From contig PLXC01000083.1 in the NCBI GenBank assembly GCA_003151275.1, positions 1 to 64,000 of the forward strand: 64,000 bases of DNA, in the 5' to 3' direction. The translations under genes and the position numbers were made by a program. The notes beneath the pieces were generated by a model. It was not told the origin of the DNA. It worked only from the letters and a program-made list of their open reading frames with translations, and did no database searches. Every line of letters starts with the position of its first letter. The first letter of the stretch is position 1. This DNA comes from Candidatus Melainabacteria bacterium (GTDB taxonomy: Bacteria > Cyanobacteriota > Vampirovibrionia > Obscuribacterales > Obscuribacteraceae). Positions 24,988-33,997 of this stretch are shown piece by piece.

Positions 24988-25833
24988 TCATGCTTTTGTG
25001 GTGCGTTGACACAGTGCTTGGATGACATAACCCAGTGAAGCGCCGTTAAACGCCACGAATAGAATCGGTACCAAGCCGTAGGACATAAAGATTAGATACC
25101 AAAATAACGGCGCGTCCTGACAAAAGATCGACTCAATTACGTAGCTGAGCGTGAACAAAGAGGGCAGGAGCACGGCAGAAATAAGCATATTGGTTTGGCA
25201 GGCTAGAAATGTGCGGCGGATGCTCGTTCCATAAACAACGCTCGTGATAGCACCAAAAATAAATGCTTGCATCGTTACCAATAGTGGAAACGCATCTTGC
25301 CCCAAGCTGATGGTGAGAAAACGGGTAATGGGAACGGCTAATATAATCCAGGCTGTAACTGATAAGAGCGCAGCTCCTATCTTGTCGATCAGTCCGGCTT
25401 TTAGTATTTCCAGCATTTTCCACTCAGTGACGGAATCTTGCAAACTTAGGAATGTGTACAACAAGAGATTGCCAAATGGAACAAGAACAAGCGCAGCAAT
25501 CCATCGTGATCCATGCAACGCGTCCAATCTTCGTATCGTCACAACCAAACTTAGTAACCCGAACGGAATAGCCATCAGCAGAAGGTTCCCAAGATTGAAT
25601 TCAATGGGCAAGCCAGGCATCGTCGTCGGTCTCGAAGCTCCCAAGACCACATACAGCGACGGTGTGCTGAGGATATAACAATGAATAATTGATTGATTGA
25701 AAAATGTTATGGCGATTAGCCCGTAGAGCATAAAACTGTTGCGGGTCAATCTGCCTTTGGTTAACTGGTCGCTCAATAACCAGATCGTTCCGGCTGCAAA
25801 CCAGGCAAAGATAATGAGTGCCAACTTGTTCAT
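24988..25833 (-). CDS. polytopic membrane protein in TetR operon
   Basis: A 281-residue protein with about eight predicted membrane segments (ALIIFAWFAAGTIWLL, FMLYGLIAITFF, LLLMAIPFGLLSLVV, WIAALVLVPFGNLLLYTFL and others). No family recognised and no catalytic motif seen. It lies 9 bp after the TetR-type regulator stop, so both are probably one transcript and the protein is a likely target of that regulator, for example in efflux or membrane adaptation (inference). Confidence 0.75.
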   Translation of the reverse strand: MNKLALIIFAWFAAGTIWLLSDQLTKGRLTRNSFMLYGLIAITFFNQSIIHCYILSTPSLYVVLGASRPTTMPGLPIEFNLGNLLLMAIPFGLLSLVVTIRRLDALHGSRWIAALVLVPFGNLLLYTFLSLQDSVTEWKMLEILKAGLIDKIGAALLSVTAWIILAVPITRFLTISLGQDAFPLLVTMQAFIFGAITSVVYGTSIRRTFLACQTNMLISAVLLPSLFTLSYVIESIFCQDAPLFWYLIFMSYGLVPILFVAFNGASLGYVIQALCQRTTKA

Positions 25834-25842
25834 ACGATTTCC

Positions 25843-26520
25843 TCAACTGGTTTTTTCGAGGTGCGTCATCATTTGAAGTAATGAATGGCGGATTGGTGCC
25901 ATTACCGGCAGTGCCGAAATAGAAACCAGCACAGAGATAATTTGAGCGCTTTGTTCCAGTAATTCGTTGGTTTTATGCTGCAGAGGCGACGTATCGTGCA
26001 GCCAATAGAAGAGAATGGCCAGATAATAGAGCCAGAGGCAAGTTGGCAGCACGGCGCGTAAGTCCTCTGGAACCTTCGTGTCGCTGCCCTCCACCGTCTC
26101 GCTAAACGTACTGATTGCTCGACCGCGAACGACTTTTGTCGAGCTGCTGAACGGACTGAGCGCACTGTTCGGGCGGACCGCCAGGCTGAAGATGCTGCCG
26201 CAAAGATCGCGATGAGAAGAAAGAGTTTCAAGTTTGCATCGAACAGTATGGATCAGCCTGGTCTTGAGCGATTTGTGCTGACCAAGCGAGCGTTTCACCA
26301 GTTGCATTTGTTCTTCGTTCAGTCGTTCATAGAACGCCAGCACCAACTCTTCCTTAGAGCCAAAGTAGTAGTAGGCATTACTCACCGCTACATCTGCGGT
26401 CTGAGCAATATCTCGCACGGTGGTTGACTCGTAACCCTTCTTTCTAAACAGGCTAATAGCTGTCTCGAGAATCCGCGTTCTGGTTCTCTGTCCTTTTGTA
26501 GTTGTATCTGTTTCTGTCAT
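25843..26520 (-). CDS. TetR/AcrR family transcriptional regulator
   Basis: A 225-residue protein. The N-terminal helix-turn-helix is TRTRILETAISLFRKKGYES, TTVRDIAQTADVAVSNAYYY and FGSKEELVLAFYERL, a textbook TetR DNA-binding domain. The rest is a helical ligand domain (LRAVLPTCLWLYYLAILFYW) with a hydrophobic pocket. Two copies of a 14-bp palindrome lie just upstream (26532-26599), likely its operators, controlling itself plus the downstream membrane protein and perhaps the divergent gene at 26739. The ligand is unknown. Confidence 0.92.
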   Translation of the reverse strand: MTETDTTTKGQRTRTRILETAISLFRKKGYESTTVRDIAQTADVAVSNAYYYFGSKEELVLAFYERLNEEQMQLVKRSLGQHKSLKTRLIHTVRCKLETLSSHRDLCGSIFSLAVRPNSALSPFSSSTKVVRGRAISTFSETVEGSDTKVPEDLRAVLPTCLWLYYLAILFYWLHDTSPLQHKTNELLEQSAQIISVLVSISALPVMAPIRHSLLQMMTHLEKTS

Positions 26521-26531
26521 TAGCCTATAAA

Positions 26532-26599
26532 TTGAATATGCTCAAATTTATTATCACTCTATTTAAGTGAATTAATCAAATAAATTTGAGCATGTTCAA
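26532..26599. promoter_or_regulatory. paired palindromic operators upstream of the TetR gene
   Basis: TTGAATATGCTCAA (26532-26545) and TTGAGCATGTTCAA (26586-26599) are the same 14-bp palindrome in opposite orientation with one difference. Flanking bases extend the match (TGCTCAAATTTA / TAAATTTGAGCA). The copies are 54 bp apart centre to centre, about five helical turns, which would suit two TetR dimers on one face of the DNA. They lie 12 bp from the TetR start codon. Confidence 0.75.
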
Positions 26600-26738
26600 A
26601 TTAATTATTGGGTGCTATTAAGCGAACTTATTCGGGTATTGGATCGCTTAGCCGGTAGAATGGAAATCTAGATGCGCAGGCTGAACTTTTCTAGATCGGC
26701 GCCGCCAGGAGAATCCAATGTCGCCAGGTGCTCTCTAA

Positions 26739-28261
26739 TTGGCTAATAAACGCATCATTATCACTACCCCGGCGCGACTACTCTTCAGCGTCTTCTTATG
26801 CGTCATTGCCTTATTTTGTTGTGGCTCGTGGCTGAAAGGCATGTACGATCACCTTTCCCTTGACTCTGAAGCCATTCCTGACTATGAGTTGCACGCACAA
26901 CTTCGTGCGATACAAAGGAGGTTGGGGACGGGCGAAGATCAGCTGCAATCGCTGGTGATACCAGAAGGAGGGCTGTTCGTTCACTCATTCTATGGTTACG
27001 CGCTGGTCAACATGTCCTTGGAGAGACAGTCAGATCCTGAGTTTTGTCGACGTTCTTGTTCGGAGATCGAAACGACTCTGGCGAGAATTCAACAAATCAA
27101 AAATCAGCCACCATTCAATTTAAATGACAAACTCAAGCCTAGCGGCGGCATCATTATCGCCGGACATGCGAATCTGCTCAGGGCTGGTTATCTGCTAATT
27201 GGAGGAAGCAGTGAGAAAATCAAGCAGGATTTTCACTCATGTTCCGAAGAAATCGCCAACTCTTTTTTGATTGGCAAAGTTCCTTTTCCACCTTGCTACG
27301 CTGGATATACGTGGGCTGAGGATTCCATCTTCGCACTTGAATCATTGCGTCTGCATGATGCAATGTTTGATTCGCACTATTCCAAGGCGACAGAAGCATG
27401 GTTGACCTGGATGAAAAACCATCTCGATCGCGAGTCCGGAATGATGGTGGCACAGGTCGATCCAAACACTGGGCAAATTCTGGATGGACCGCGTGGATGC
27501 GCTCTCTCTTGGGCTCTTGCATTTCTACCCAATATTGATCCTGAGTTCGCTGCGAGTCAATTCTCTCGCTTTCGCGGAGATTGGTTTGTTCCATTTGCAG
27601 GAATGCTCGGGATCAATGAATGGTATCAAGGACATAACAAACCGACCCAATTCCATGCCGGACCGGTTGTCTTCGGACTCGGTGCTGCTGCCTCCGGTAT
27701 TGGTATCGGCACGTGCAGAGCAAATGGGGATTATGTTTCAGAGCATTGTTGTTGCGTTCGCTGAATACATTAGGTTTTCCCCTCTGGACGCCAACAGGAG
27801 AAAAGACATACTTCTATGGTCAGTGCCTTTTAGCCGATGTTCTATCGCTCTGGGGCGAAACGGTTAGACCCTGGGATATCAGTCCGTCCGTCCGTCCGAC
27901 AGTTAGTCCGTCTGTCCGTCCAACAGTTAGTCCGGTAGGATTTGCAGCGCCCATGATCCATGCGGATCAACGGAATCTGTTTCTTGTAGTTTTTGCTTTC
28001 GCTGTAGTAATTTCCGGCGCGATCTTAGTATTTCTTGTGCGTCGGACTATCTTACTGTTTAGTGATCAATCGCACGTGAGACCAGGCTGGCAGCGAACCA
28101 CGATACTCGCTTTGGCACTTCAAGCGACTGCGGTGGCAGCTTTTTTTACTGCTCCTGCTCTTTCCTTTTTGCAGCTCTTGATCTTCATGGCTATAGTCGA
28201 TTGGTTTGAAGAAATGATTTTACGTCCACGAATAGTCGGACGGATTTTTGACCCAACTTAG
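26739..28261 (+). pseudogene. frameshifted membrane-anchored protein gene
   Basis: Two adjacent frames together make one product. The first runs from TTG 26739 (N-terminal membrane helix LLFSVFLCVIALFCCGSWL) to a stop at 27764 and is coherent up to about GAAASGIGIGT. The second frame then continues coherently (FRALLLRSLNTLGFPLWTP, GEKTYFYGQCLLADVLSLWG) to two C-terminal membrane helices, ending at 28261. The shift lies between about 27715 and 27745. It may be a one-base loss, a sequencing error or recent inactivation. A 24-bp duplication encoding PSVRPTVS lies near 27885-27935. The first part contains ANLLRAGYLLIGG and YAGYTWAEDSIFALESL, resembling an alpha/alpha-barrel enzyme. Family not assigned. 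Confidence 0.7.
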
Positions 28262-28737
28262 CTTGCTTTCTTGGCGACAAAGAAATGTGCAATGTTGCCA
28301 ATCAAGCTATCCGCTTCTTTGATCTTAGCGAGAGTTCTCTTAGCTCGACGGGCAACTCGATAGTTCTCGTCTTTTGCAAGCGCTTGATATATGTGTTCCG
28401 GGAAATTCGGATTCATTGCCAGGCAATATCGAACTAATGGACTTGGATCGGTTGCCAACTTCCACATGAAAGTAATCGCGTTAGGATGCTGAGCCACTGA
28501 GGCACGCACTTCTGGGCTCTTGTCTTCTATTAGTTTTTCCAGCGTTTCCAAATCTGTGTTGGGATTTTCGGCAACTTCCATAAGCACTCCAGTTGACTTG
28601 GCTTTGCTCATAACGTTGAGAATGTCGCTGGGAGCATCATGATTACTCGCTACCAGACTTAGAATGTGCTCCAGCTCAGCTTCCGCCATTTGAGCTTCGT
28701 CGACGTTCTCTGCTAGTACTTCTATCTTGACCTTCAT
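28258..28737 (-). CDS. leucine-rich-variant (LRV/HEAT-like) repeat protein
   Basis: The start is placed at ATG 28737 behind GGAAGA; the frame is open to 28818 without a better site. About 159 residues of helical repeats with the pattern 'A-x-N-P-x-x-x-x-x-x-L-x-x-L': VAENPNTDLETLEKLIEDKS, PEVRASVAQHPNAIT, PLVRYCLAMNPNFPEHIYQA. This is the LRV pattern, also near HEAT. No Fe-S cysteine cluster is seen. Protein-binding role inferred. Its stop overlaps the convergent gene's stop. Confidence 0.8.
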   Translation of the reverse strand: MKVKIEVLAENVDEAQMAEAELEHILSLVASNHDAPSDILNVMSKAKSTGVLMEVAENPNTDLETLEKLIEDKSPEVRASVAQHPNAITFMWKLATDPSPLVRYCLAMNPNFPEHIYQALAKDENYRVARRAKRTLAKIKEADSLIGNIAHFFVAKKAS

Positions 28738-28864
28738 AATTTCTTCCCGTCCTGAAATCGCCATCTGCTTCCAACTGCTCAAATGGTAGCGGTTGCATTC
28801 GGTCCGTACATCCAGCATTAGGGGTATACCTCTGCCAATTTTTCAAATTGTCGCGGAGGAATAA

Positions 28865-28934
28865 AAATGGAGCGCGTCTGTCCACAGGCCGCCCATGATC
28901 ACGTAAGGCGGGTCTGGTGACCCGCGCTCCATTT
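28865..28934. repeat. REP-like inverted-repeat element (copy A)
   Basis: A perfect 12-bp terminal inverted repeat (AAATGGAGCGCG ... CGCGCTCCATTT) encloses CTGTCCACAG and CGCCCATG and a GGCGGGTCTGG segment. Both the ends and the inner words recur at 54990-55070, so this is an interspersed family. No open frame. It sits between the LRV-like gene and the MFS gene. Confidence 0.75.
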
Positions 28935-28988
28935 CGAAGAAACCTGCCCGGTTTCGAATCACTCGGACGACGGAGACTTAGCGTTTAA

Positions 28989-30371
28989 TCAAGTGACGGC
29001 TTCTGCATCGGGCTTTTGGAAAACAATCACTCCGATTACGGATGCAAGGGTAAAGAAGATAAGCAATCCAAATGCGGCAGTGAAATTGTGCGTTGCATTA
29101 GCGATGATGCCAGTTAACGAAGGGGCTAGAATTCCACCAAGCGCAAAGAAACAATCCATGATACCGAGGCTGGTGCCGGCTCGATCTTTGGCAAGGTCAC
29201 AATTAAGCGCATAGAATGCGGCATTGGGCATCAGTCCCAAGCCCATTCCTAGCGAAATCATTGTGATTGCCACTTCCAGCGAGTGTGTAAACATGACGGG
29301 TATGAAGCATATTGCTGAGGCCAACTGACACATCCAAATCATGTGCGAGCGCGAGATTCTGCGACTCCCGGTTTTTTTCAGAAGATAGTCAGAAAGCCAG
29401 CCTGCAAATGGCAACAAAATTGCTGCTGTTAACCAGGGGGCGATTAGGAACAATCCTGCTTGTTTGATATGCAAACCATACGTTTGCTCAAGGTAGCCTG
29501 GAAGCCAGGTTTGAGCGAAAAATAACAAGTAGCCAAAAGAAAAGAAGGCAAAATTATTCGACATCAGTGATGGATTGAGCAACATGAAACGCCATGTAGT
29601 CTTGCCCACAGCTAGGTCCTCGTGACGCAGAGTTTCAGCCGTTTTTTTGCGGTCTGATGTTTTTCCTTCCCGAATGTATTTGAGTTCTTCATCGGACACA
29701 TGCTTGCAAGCTTCAGGATAGTCTCTGAACACTATGAACCAAGCAATTGCCCAAACGATTCCTAAACAACCGAGCACAGCAAACATCGCCTTCCAGCCCA
29801 GAGAAGCGACCATATTTGAAAGCAACGGCGCACCAATAACTGCTGAAACAGGCACGGCTGAAAGTCCAATCGCGGTTGCCCGTCCTCGTTCCGAAGTCGG
29901 TAGCCAGTCTGCAACCACGCGCGTGAGGGAGGGAAAATGCGGACCCTCGGCTACGCCGAGCAATGTTCTAAAAAGAAATAAAATCCAAAAACTGCTCGCT
30001 AATCCCATCAATGCCGTGCAGCCTGACCACAGAATCGCCGCTGAGGACCAGGTTTTTCGAGCGCCCCAGCGGTCCACTAAAATGCCACCCCCGACCGTCA
30101 TGATCATGTAGCCGATGCCGAAGGCGCCGGCGATAAAGCCGAAATCTTGGTCATTGAATCCAAACTCTTTTTTGATCGGCGTGATGGCGAAGGAAATTGC
30201 CGATCGATCCAAGTAACAGATCAGGGTTATAGCAAACCCCAGTGCAATCACGACCCAGCGAAAGTTGTCTTTGGAGACCGCACCTGCCGACGAATTTTGT
30301 GAAATGTCCTCGATGTTGAGATGTGCCATGGTTGCCTTGATGAGAATGGGATCTGACGTCAAACCGAACAC
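28989..30371 (-). CDS. MFS transporter, anion:cation symporter type
   Basis: Up to 460 residues; the second ATG at 30329 (MAHLNIEDIS) is an equally good start and gives 446. Twelve membrane segments. Family signatures are YLDRSAISFAITPIKKEFGF in helix 1, GGILVDRWGARKTW between helices 2 and 3, LLGVAEGPHFPSLTRVVADW in helix 4, and GWLSDYLLKKTGSRRIS at the second-half loop. These match the ACS group (glucarate, phthalate, hexuronate type). Substrate is probably an organic anion; not specified by the context. Confidence 0.88.
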   Translation of the reverse strand: MFGLTSDPILIKATMAHLNIEDISQNSSAGAVSKDNFRWVVIALGFAITLICYLDRSAISFAITPIKKEFGFNDQDFGFIAGAFGIGYMIMTVGGGILVDRWGARKTWSSAAILWSGCTALMGLASSFWILFLFRTLLGVAEGPHFPSLTRVVADWLPTSERGRATAIGLSAVPVSAVIGAPLLSNMVASLGWKAMFAVLGCLGIVWAIAWFIVFRDYPEACKHVSDEELKYIREGKTSDRKKTAETLRHEDLAVGKTTWRFMLLNPSLMSNNFAFFSFGYLLFFAQTWLPGYLEQTYGLHIKQAGLFLIAPWLTAAILLPFAGWLSDYLLKKTGSRRISRSHMIWMCQLASAICFIPVMFTHSLEVAITMISLGMGLGLMPNAAFYALNCDLAKDRAGTSLGIMDCFFALGGILAPSLTGIIANATHNFTAAFGLLIFFTLASVIGVIVFQKPDAEAVT

Positions 30372-30411
30372 AGTTTCGCCTGCTGCGTTCTGGGGTAAGA
30401 CGCTGAAAATC

Positions 30412-30801
30412 TTAGCCTATTGGCGACCTGCAAGCGCGCAAGGGGCGTATGACGATTTTCTCGCACTCGGTCCAATCGACGGCGAACCTCCGCCGGGACC
30501 TGGCGGGCCTCCAGGTGGCATGCCGGATGGACCCTGGGGTGGAATGCATGGACATACTTGGGCGACGCTTGTTTGAGGCTCTCGCTAGTTCGAGCATAGA
30601 TACAGCGAAGCTTAAAGATCTGCAAGGTCAGCTCACTTCTTTGATCAGCGAAACTTCAAGAATGCACGGAGACAAATTTTGGCTTATGCGCAAGTCTTAA
30701 GCGCCGAGCAGCGTAAAGCTATTCACGACGGGATGATTAAGCGAAGTCTGGGTGGCGATTTGGGCATGGGAATGGACATGCACGGGGATCATGGTCATTA
30801 A
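30412..30801 (+). pseudogene. decayed Spy/CpxP-like metal-sensor protein gene
   Basis: Three frames in succession encode pieces of one product. The first is a Gly/Pro segment (PPPGPGGPPGGMPDGPWGG) ending at a stop near 30576. The second is ALASSSIDTAKLKDLQGQLT and TSLISETSRMHG. The third is ILAYAQVLSAEQRKAIHDGM plus a Met/His tail (GMGMDMHGDHGH) with TAA at 30799-30801. 'L-S-A-E-Q-R' helices and His-rich ends are typical of periplasmic metal-stress (LTXXQ, heavy-metal sensor) proteins. Two frameshifts, near 30555 and 30668, break it. No start or signal peptide can be fixed. Confidence 0.55.
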
Positions 30802-30892
30802 ATAACGAAGAAATTCGCTTCAGGGCCGCTTCGGATTTACTTTTCGGATTCGCTCACTGAGCGCCGGCACGTCCGTCCGACTCCAATACCTG

Positions 30893-30919
30893 GGAGGTGA
30901 CGCATCCTACGTTACCTCC
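30893..30919 (+). promoter_or_regulatory. hairpin upstream of the caspase-like gene
   Basis: GGAGGTGACG and CGTTACCTCC form a 10-bp stem (one G-T pair) with loop CATCCTA, about 65 bp before the start of the caspase-like gene. No T run follows. It may be a 5' UTR structure or an operator. The rest of 30802-30984 shows nothing else. Confidence 0.4.
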
Positions 30920-30984
30920 TCCTAAATAGTGGGTGTGATCCAGTAAAATAGGTATTCGAAGGCTCAGACCAAATTGGTAGGACA

Positions 30985-32676
30985 ATGAATCGCTTCTTTC
31001 TTAGCTCACTTTTATGTTTGTGCGTGCTTTCAGCTCAAGCGCCTGTTCGCGCCGAGTGGTACGACAACGAACATTCGACTCTCGAGAAAGCTAAACGCAT
31101 GTATCAGTCAGGAAGATTCGACGAAGCGCGTGTCATGTTTACCGACTGTATAAATTCCAATGCGCGGTCCGCTGAGACCTACTATTGGCGCGGTGTTACA
31201 TACAATAGTCTTGGTCAGCCCGACAAAGCTCTTGCTGATTTCAATCAAACAATTTCGCTAGATTCGAACAACCCTAAGTATTACCTCGGGCGTGGTTTGC
31301 TTTACTCCAACAAAAATGACTACGCTGAAGCCATCTTGGACTTTGAATCGGCTTTGCGGCTTGATCCCGACAATGACATGGCTTCTACGAATAAGAAATT
31401 CTGTGTTCAAGCAATTGCTGATCAGAAAAAATCCGAGCTAGAAAAGATTGCCAAGGCGAAAGCTGACGCAGATCGCCTGGCTGCAGAAAAGCTAGCTGCA
31501 GAACAGCTAGCCCTCAACCCGCCTTTGCCAGCTAAAAAGGGCAGAACTGCGCACGCTGTTTCCGAGAAACCGGTGGTGGTGGCAGCGACTCCTGTCGCAA
31601 ACAACGCTGTAAATACTGCGCAACTCCGGGCTATCGAAAAGAAACAGGCGGAATTGCAAGCTCGAGAACAGGCTGTTGAGGCTAAGCTCGAGAAGGAACG
31701 CATTGAAAGGCAGCAGTTAGCTGAAGCGAAGATCGAGGCGAAAACAGAGCAGCAACGTATTGTCAAAGAAAACAAACGTTCGTCGCCCGTTCGCGTCGCG
31801 AAAAAGACAGAGGTTGAGCCGCCGCCAATTGTGGAAGAGCCAGCTGCGCCGCCTGTGAACCGCCCGATCCGAGACAAGTGGGCCTTAATTGTTGGAATCA
31901 GTAAGTTTAAAGATAGCAATTTGAACTTGCGTTATCCATCTAAAGACGCCAAAGATTTTTATGACTTTCTGGTCACTAGTGCTGGTTTCAAAAAAGACCA
32001 CATTAAGTTGCTGGTTGATGAAGATGCAACACGAGGTCGCATTCTCTCTGAGCTTGGTGACAAATGGTTGCCGCGCGTCGCGAATCCTGACGACCTCGTT
32101 GTCATCTACATCTCAAGCCATGGTAGCGCCTCTGATATGGACGTCGGCGGAGTGAATTATCTTCTTGCACACGATACAGATGTAGATAACTTATACGCCT
32201 CAGGCTTGCCAATGCAGGATTTGACACGCATCATCAAAGGTCGTGTACATGCGGATCGTATCGTGCTGGTGCTCGATGCTTGCCATAGTGGTGCCACAAC
32301 CGTGGCTGACAGTAAGGGACTGACGCGCCGCTCAAACGTCAACGTAGACGAAATAGCTCAGGGCACTGGTCAACTCGTAATCTCTTCGAGTCTACCTAAT
32401 CAAGTTTCCTGGGAATCGAAGAAAGATCAAAACAGCGTTTTCACTAAATATTTGATGGAAGGGCTGAAGACGAAACCTAACCTTGGAGAAGCATTTGCTT
32501 TTATGCGGAACAAGGTCCAAGAAGAAGTATTGCGCGAACGTGGTGTCTTGCAGACTCCTGTGTTGAAAAGCAAATGGCAAGGCAATGAACTCGTGATCGG
32601 CGCACCGGCTATCAATCCATCCGCTGGTCTTGAGCCAGAGGCTGAAGGGATGCGTCCAGGTCAAGCAACACACTAA
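30985..32676 (+). CDS. secreted TPR and caspase-like (peptidase C14) protein
   Basis: A 563-residue protein. Signal peptide at residues 1-23 (SSLLCLCVLSAQAPVRAEW). TPRs at about 32-135 (AKRMYQSGRFDEARVMFTDC, TYYWRGVTYNSLGQPDKALA, YYLGRGLLYSNKNDYAEAI). A long Ala/Glu/Lys coiled coil spans 145-275. A caspase domain covers 297-530: DKWALIVGISKFKD, the catalytic His379 in VVIYISSHGS and Cys433 in VLVLDACHSGA. Both catalytic residues are present, so it is a predicted active cysteine protease (orthocaspase/metacaspase type), but exported rather than cytosolic. The M23 peptidase gene begins 2 bp after its stop. Substrate unknown. Confidence 0.9.
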   Translation: MNRFFLSSLLCLCVLSAQAPVRAEWYDNEHSTLEKAKRMYQSGRFDEARVMFTDCINSNARSAETYYWRGVTYNSLGQPDKALADFNQTISLDSNNPKYYLGRGLLYSNKNDYAEAILDFESALRLDPDNDMASTNKKFCVQAIADQKKSELEKIAKAKADADRLAAEKLAAEQLALNPPLPAKKGRTAHAVSEKPVVVAATPVANNAVNTAQLRAIEKKQAELQAREQAVEAKLEKERIERQQLAEAKIEAKTEQQRIVKENKRSSPVRVAKKTEVEPPPIVEEPAAPPVNRPIRDKWALIVGISKFKDSNLNLRYPSKDAKDFYDFLVTSAGFKKDHIKLLVDEDATRGRILSELGDKWLPRVANPDDLVVIYISSHGSASDMDVGGVNYLLAHDTDVDNLYASGLPMQDLTRIIKGRVHADRIVLVLDACHSGATTVADSKGLTRRSNVNVDEIAQGTGQLVISSSLPNQVSWESKKDQNSVFTKYLMEGLKTKPNLGEAFAFMRNKVQEEVLRERGVLQTPVLKSKWQGNELVIGAPAINPSAGLEPEAEGMRPGQATH

Positions 32677-32678
32677 GA

Positions 32679-33548
32679 ATGAAAGTCGGTAGCTCGAATC
32701 TTCGCAACGTCATTATCTTTCTGCTGCTTCTCACGAATTGCTTTCCAATAGCGCAAAAGTGTGGTGCAGCAGCTTGCTCGGAAGAGCAGGTAGTTGTGAA
32801 GGTAGAAAAAGTCGGCAAAAATTACATGCTCACTTTAGTGCCGCCCAAGATGCTTGAGGCTACTATCGGCGTTGAACTGGACCTTGACAATATGGCTGCA
32901 TCAAGGCCCAATCATTTTGTCTACAAAGTGGATGGACTTCAACATTCATTTCATAATCCAGTTCAGATCGCTTATTTTTCTCAAGTAGACCCGAACAAAG
33001 TTTGTTACTTCCATTGGAAGTACAAGTGGCTGTGCGGTATTCCTGGAGGTGCCCACGATAATTGGTATGTGTACGCTTTGCCCTATCGTCAAGGCGAGCA
33101 CCATGTTGTAGCTCAAGGCTATTTTGGCTCACTCAGTCACATTAGAGGAACCTCTTCTGAATACGCGATTGACTTCAGCATGCCTGAGGGTACTCCGGTT
33201 TGCGCTGCCCGAGAGGGGATTGTGGTTGCGTCCTACGGTGACTCCACAGTTGGTGGCAACGATAAGAAATACGCGGTCTGCGCCAATTTTATACAAATCA
33301 AACATTCTGACGGAACATACGCTCGGTATGTCCATTTGCAACCGCACGGTAATTTGGCAAGACTGGGGCAGGCTGTTCGTAAAGGCGATCAAATCGGTCT
33401 ATCTGGAAGCACCGGTTATGTGGAGTTTCCACATTTGCATTTCGAGGTCTCAATTACACTCGACGGTGAGCACGAGAAATCATTGCCCGTAACGTTTCAC
33501 ACCGATGCCGGGGACCGGTCTGACTTGAAACAGGGCGAATCGTATTAG
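32679..33548 (+). CDS. M23 family (LytM-like) metallopeptidase
   Basis: A 289-residue protein with signal peptide (VIIFLLLLTNCFPIAQKCGA). The N-terminal about 145 residues are a beta-rich domain. The M23 domain spans about 150-265: SSEYAIDFSMPEGTPVCAAR with metal ligand Asp165, YVHLQPHG with His219, and PHLHFEV with His252/His254. The first zinc ligand, normally His in H-x-x-x-D, is Glu161 here; this E/N-YAIDF form is found in a subgroup of M23 proteins, and activity is uncertain. It is in an operon with the caspase-like gene, 2 bp apart. Probably cleaves peptidoglycan peptides or acts as a wall-binding regulator. Confidence 0.88.
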   Translation: MKVGSSNLRNVIIFLLLLTNCFPIAQKCGAAACSEEQVVVKVEKVGKNYMLTLVPPKMLEATIGVELDLDNMAASRPNHFVYKVDGLQHSFHNPVQIAYFSQVDPNKVCYFHWKYKWLCGIPGGAHDNWYVYALPYRQGEHHVVAQGYFGSLSHIRGTSSEYAIDFSMPEGTPVCAAREGIVVASYGDSTVGGNDKKYAVCANFIQIKHSDGTYARYVHLQPHGNLARLGQAVRKGDQIGLSGSTGYVEFPHLHFEVSITLDGEHEKSLPVTFHTDAGDRSDLKQGESY

Positions 33549-33736
33549 CGCAAGGTCCAGGCCAAAGGCATGTTCAACTTGGCTTCGCAAATCGACTTGC
33601 CGCTACTAGTCCTTTCCTGTTTTTTCAAATATTGTTTTTTCATCGATTCGTATTCGGTTTCAAAATTCCGTTCCGCAACGCAATAGTTTGTCGGAGGCAA
33701 GAGGGGAAGAAATAGTGCTTGTATCCAACGTTTCAT
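33545..33736 (-). CDS. small secreted or membrane-associated protein
   Basis: A 63-residue reading frame with AGGAGA 8 nt before the ATG, so translation is plausible. A short N-terminal hydrophobic stretch (WIQALFLPLLPP) is followed by a charged region (FETEYESMKKQYLKKQERT). No family. Its 3' end overlaps the M23 stop by 4 bp in convergent orientation. It may be spurious; the ribosome site is the main support. Confidence 0.45.
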   Translation of the reverse strand: MKRWIQALFLPLLPPTNYCVAERNFETEYESMKKQYLKKQERTSSGKSICEAKLNMPLAWTLR

Positions 33737-33997
33737 GATGCATTTCTCCTAATCCGAAAACAGTCGTCCGAAAAGCGCTTTTCACTTGGTAAGTTTTGCT
33801 CTTTCGTCCATAACTTGAAAGTAACTCAAGGATGTTGCAAATTTCTTGCAGGCCGACGAAGGCTAGTGATTATATTTAGCCAGACCCAAATAACACTCAC
33901 ATAACAGGCTTCATTGAGTCGGAGGCGATGCAAAGCTTGAGACTTGCCGGATAGATGTGGTTAGATCCGTCGTGTACAAGTGGATGCGTCTATATAA

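Noticed and set aside
27700..27760. Programmed ribosomal frameshift in the split gene
   Set aside because: No slippery heptamer followed by a stable stem is visible; a simple base loss explains it better.
28921..28965. tRNA-like T-arm (GGTTTCGAATC)
   Set aside because: No acceptor stem, anticodon arm or D arm can be built around it. No tRNA is supported anywhere in the window.
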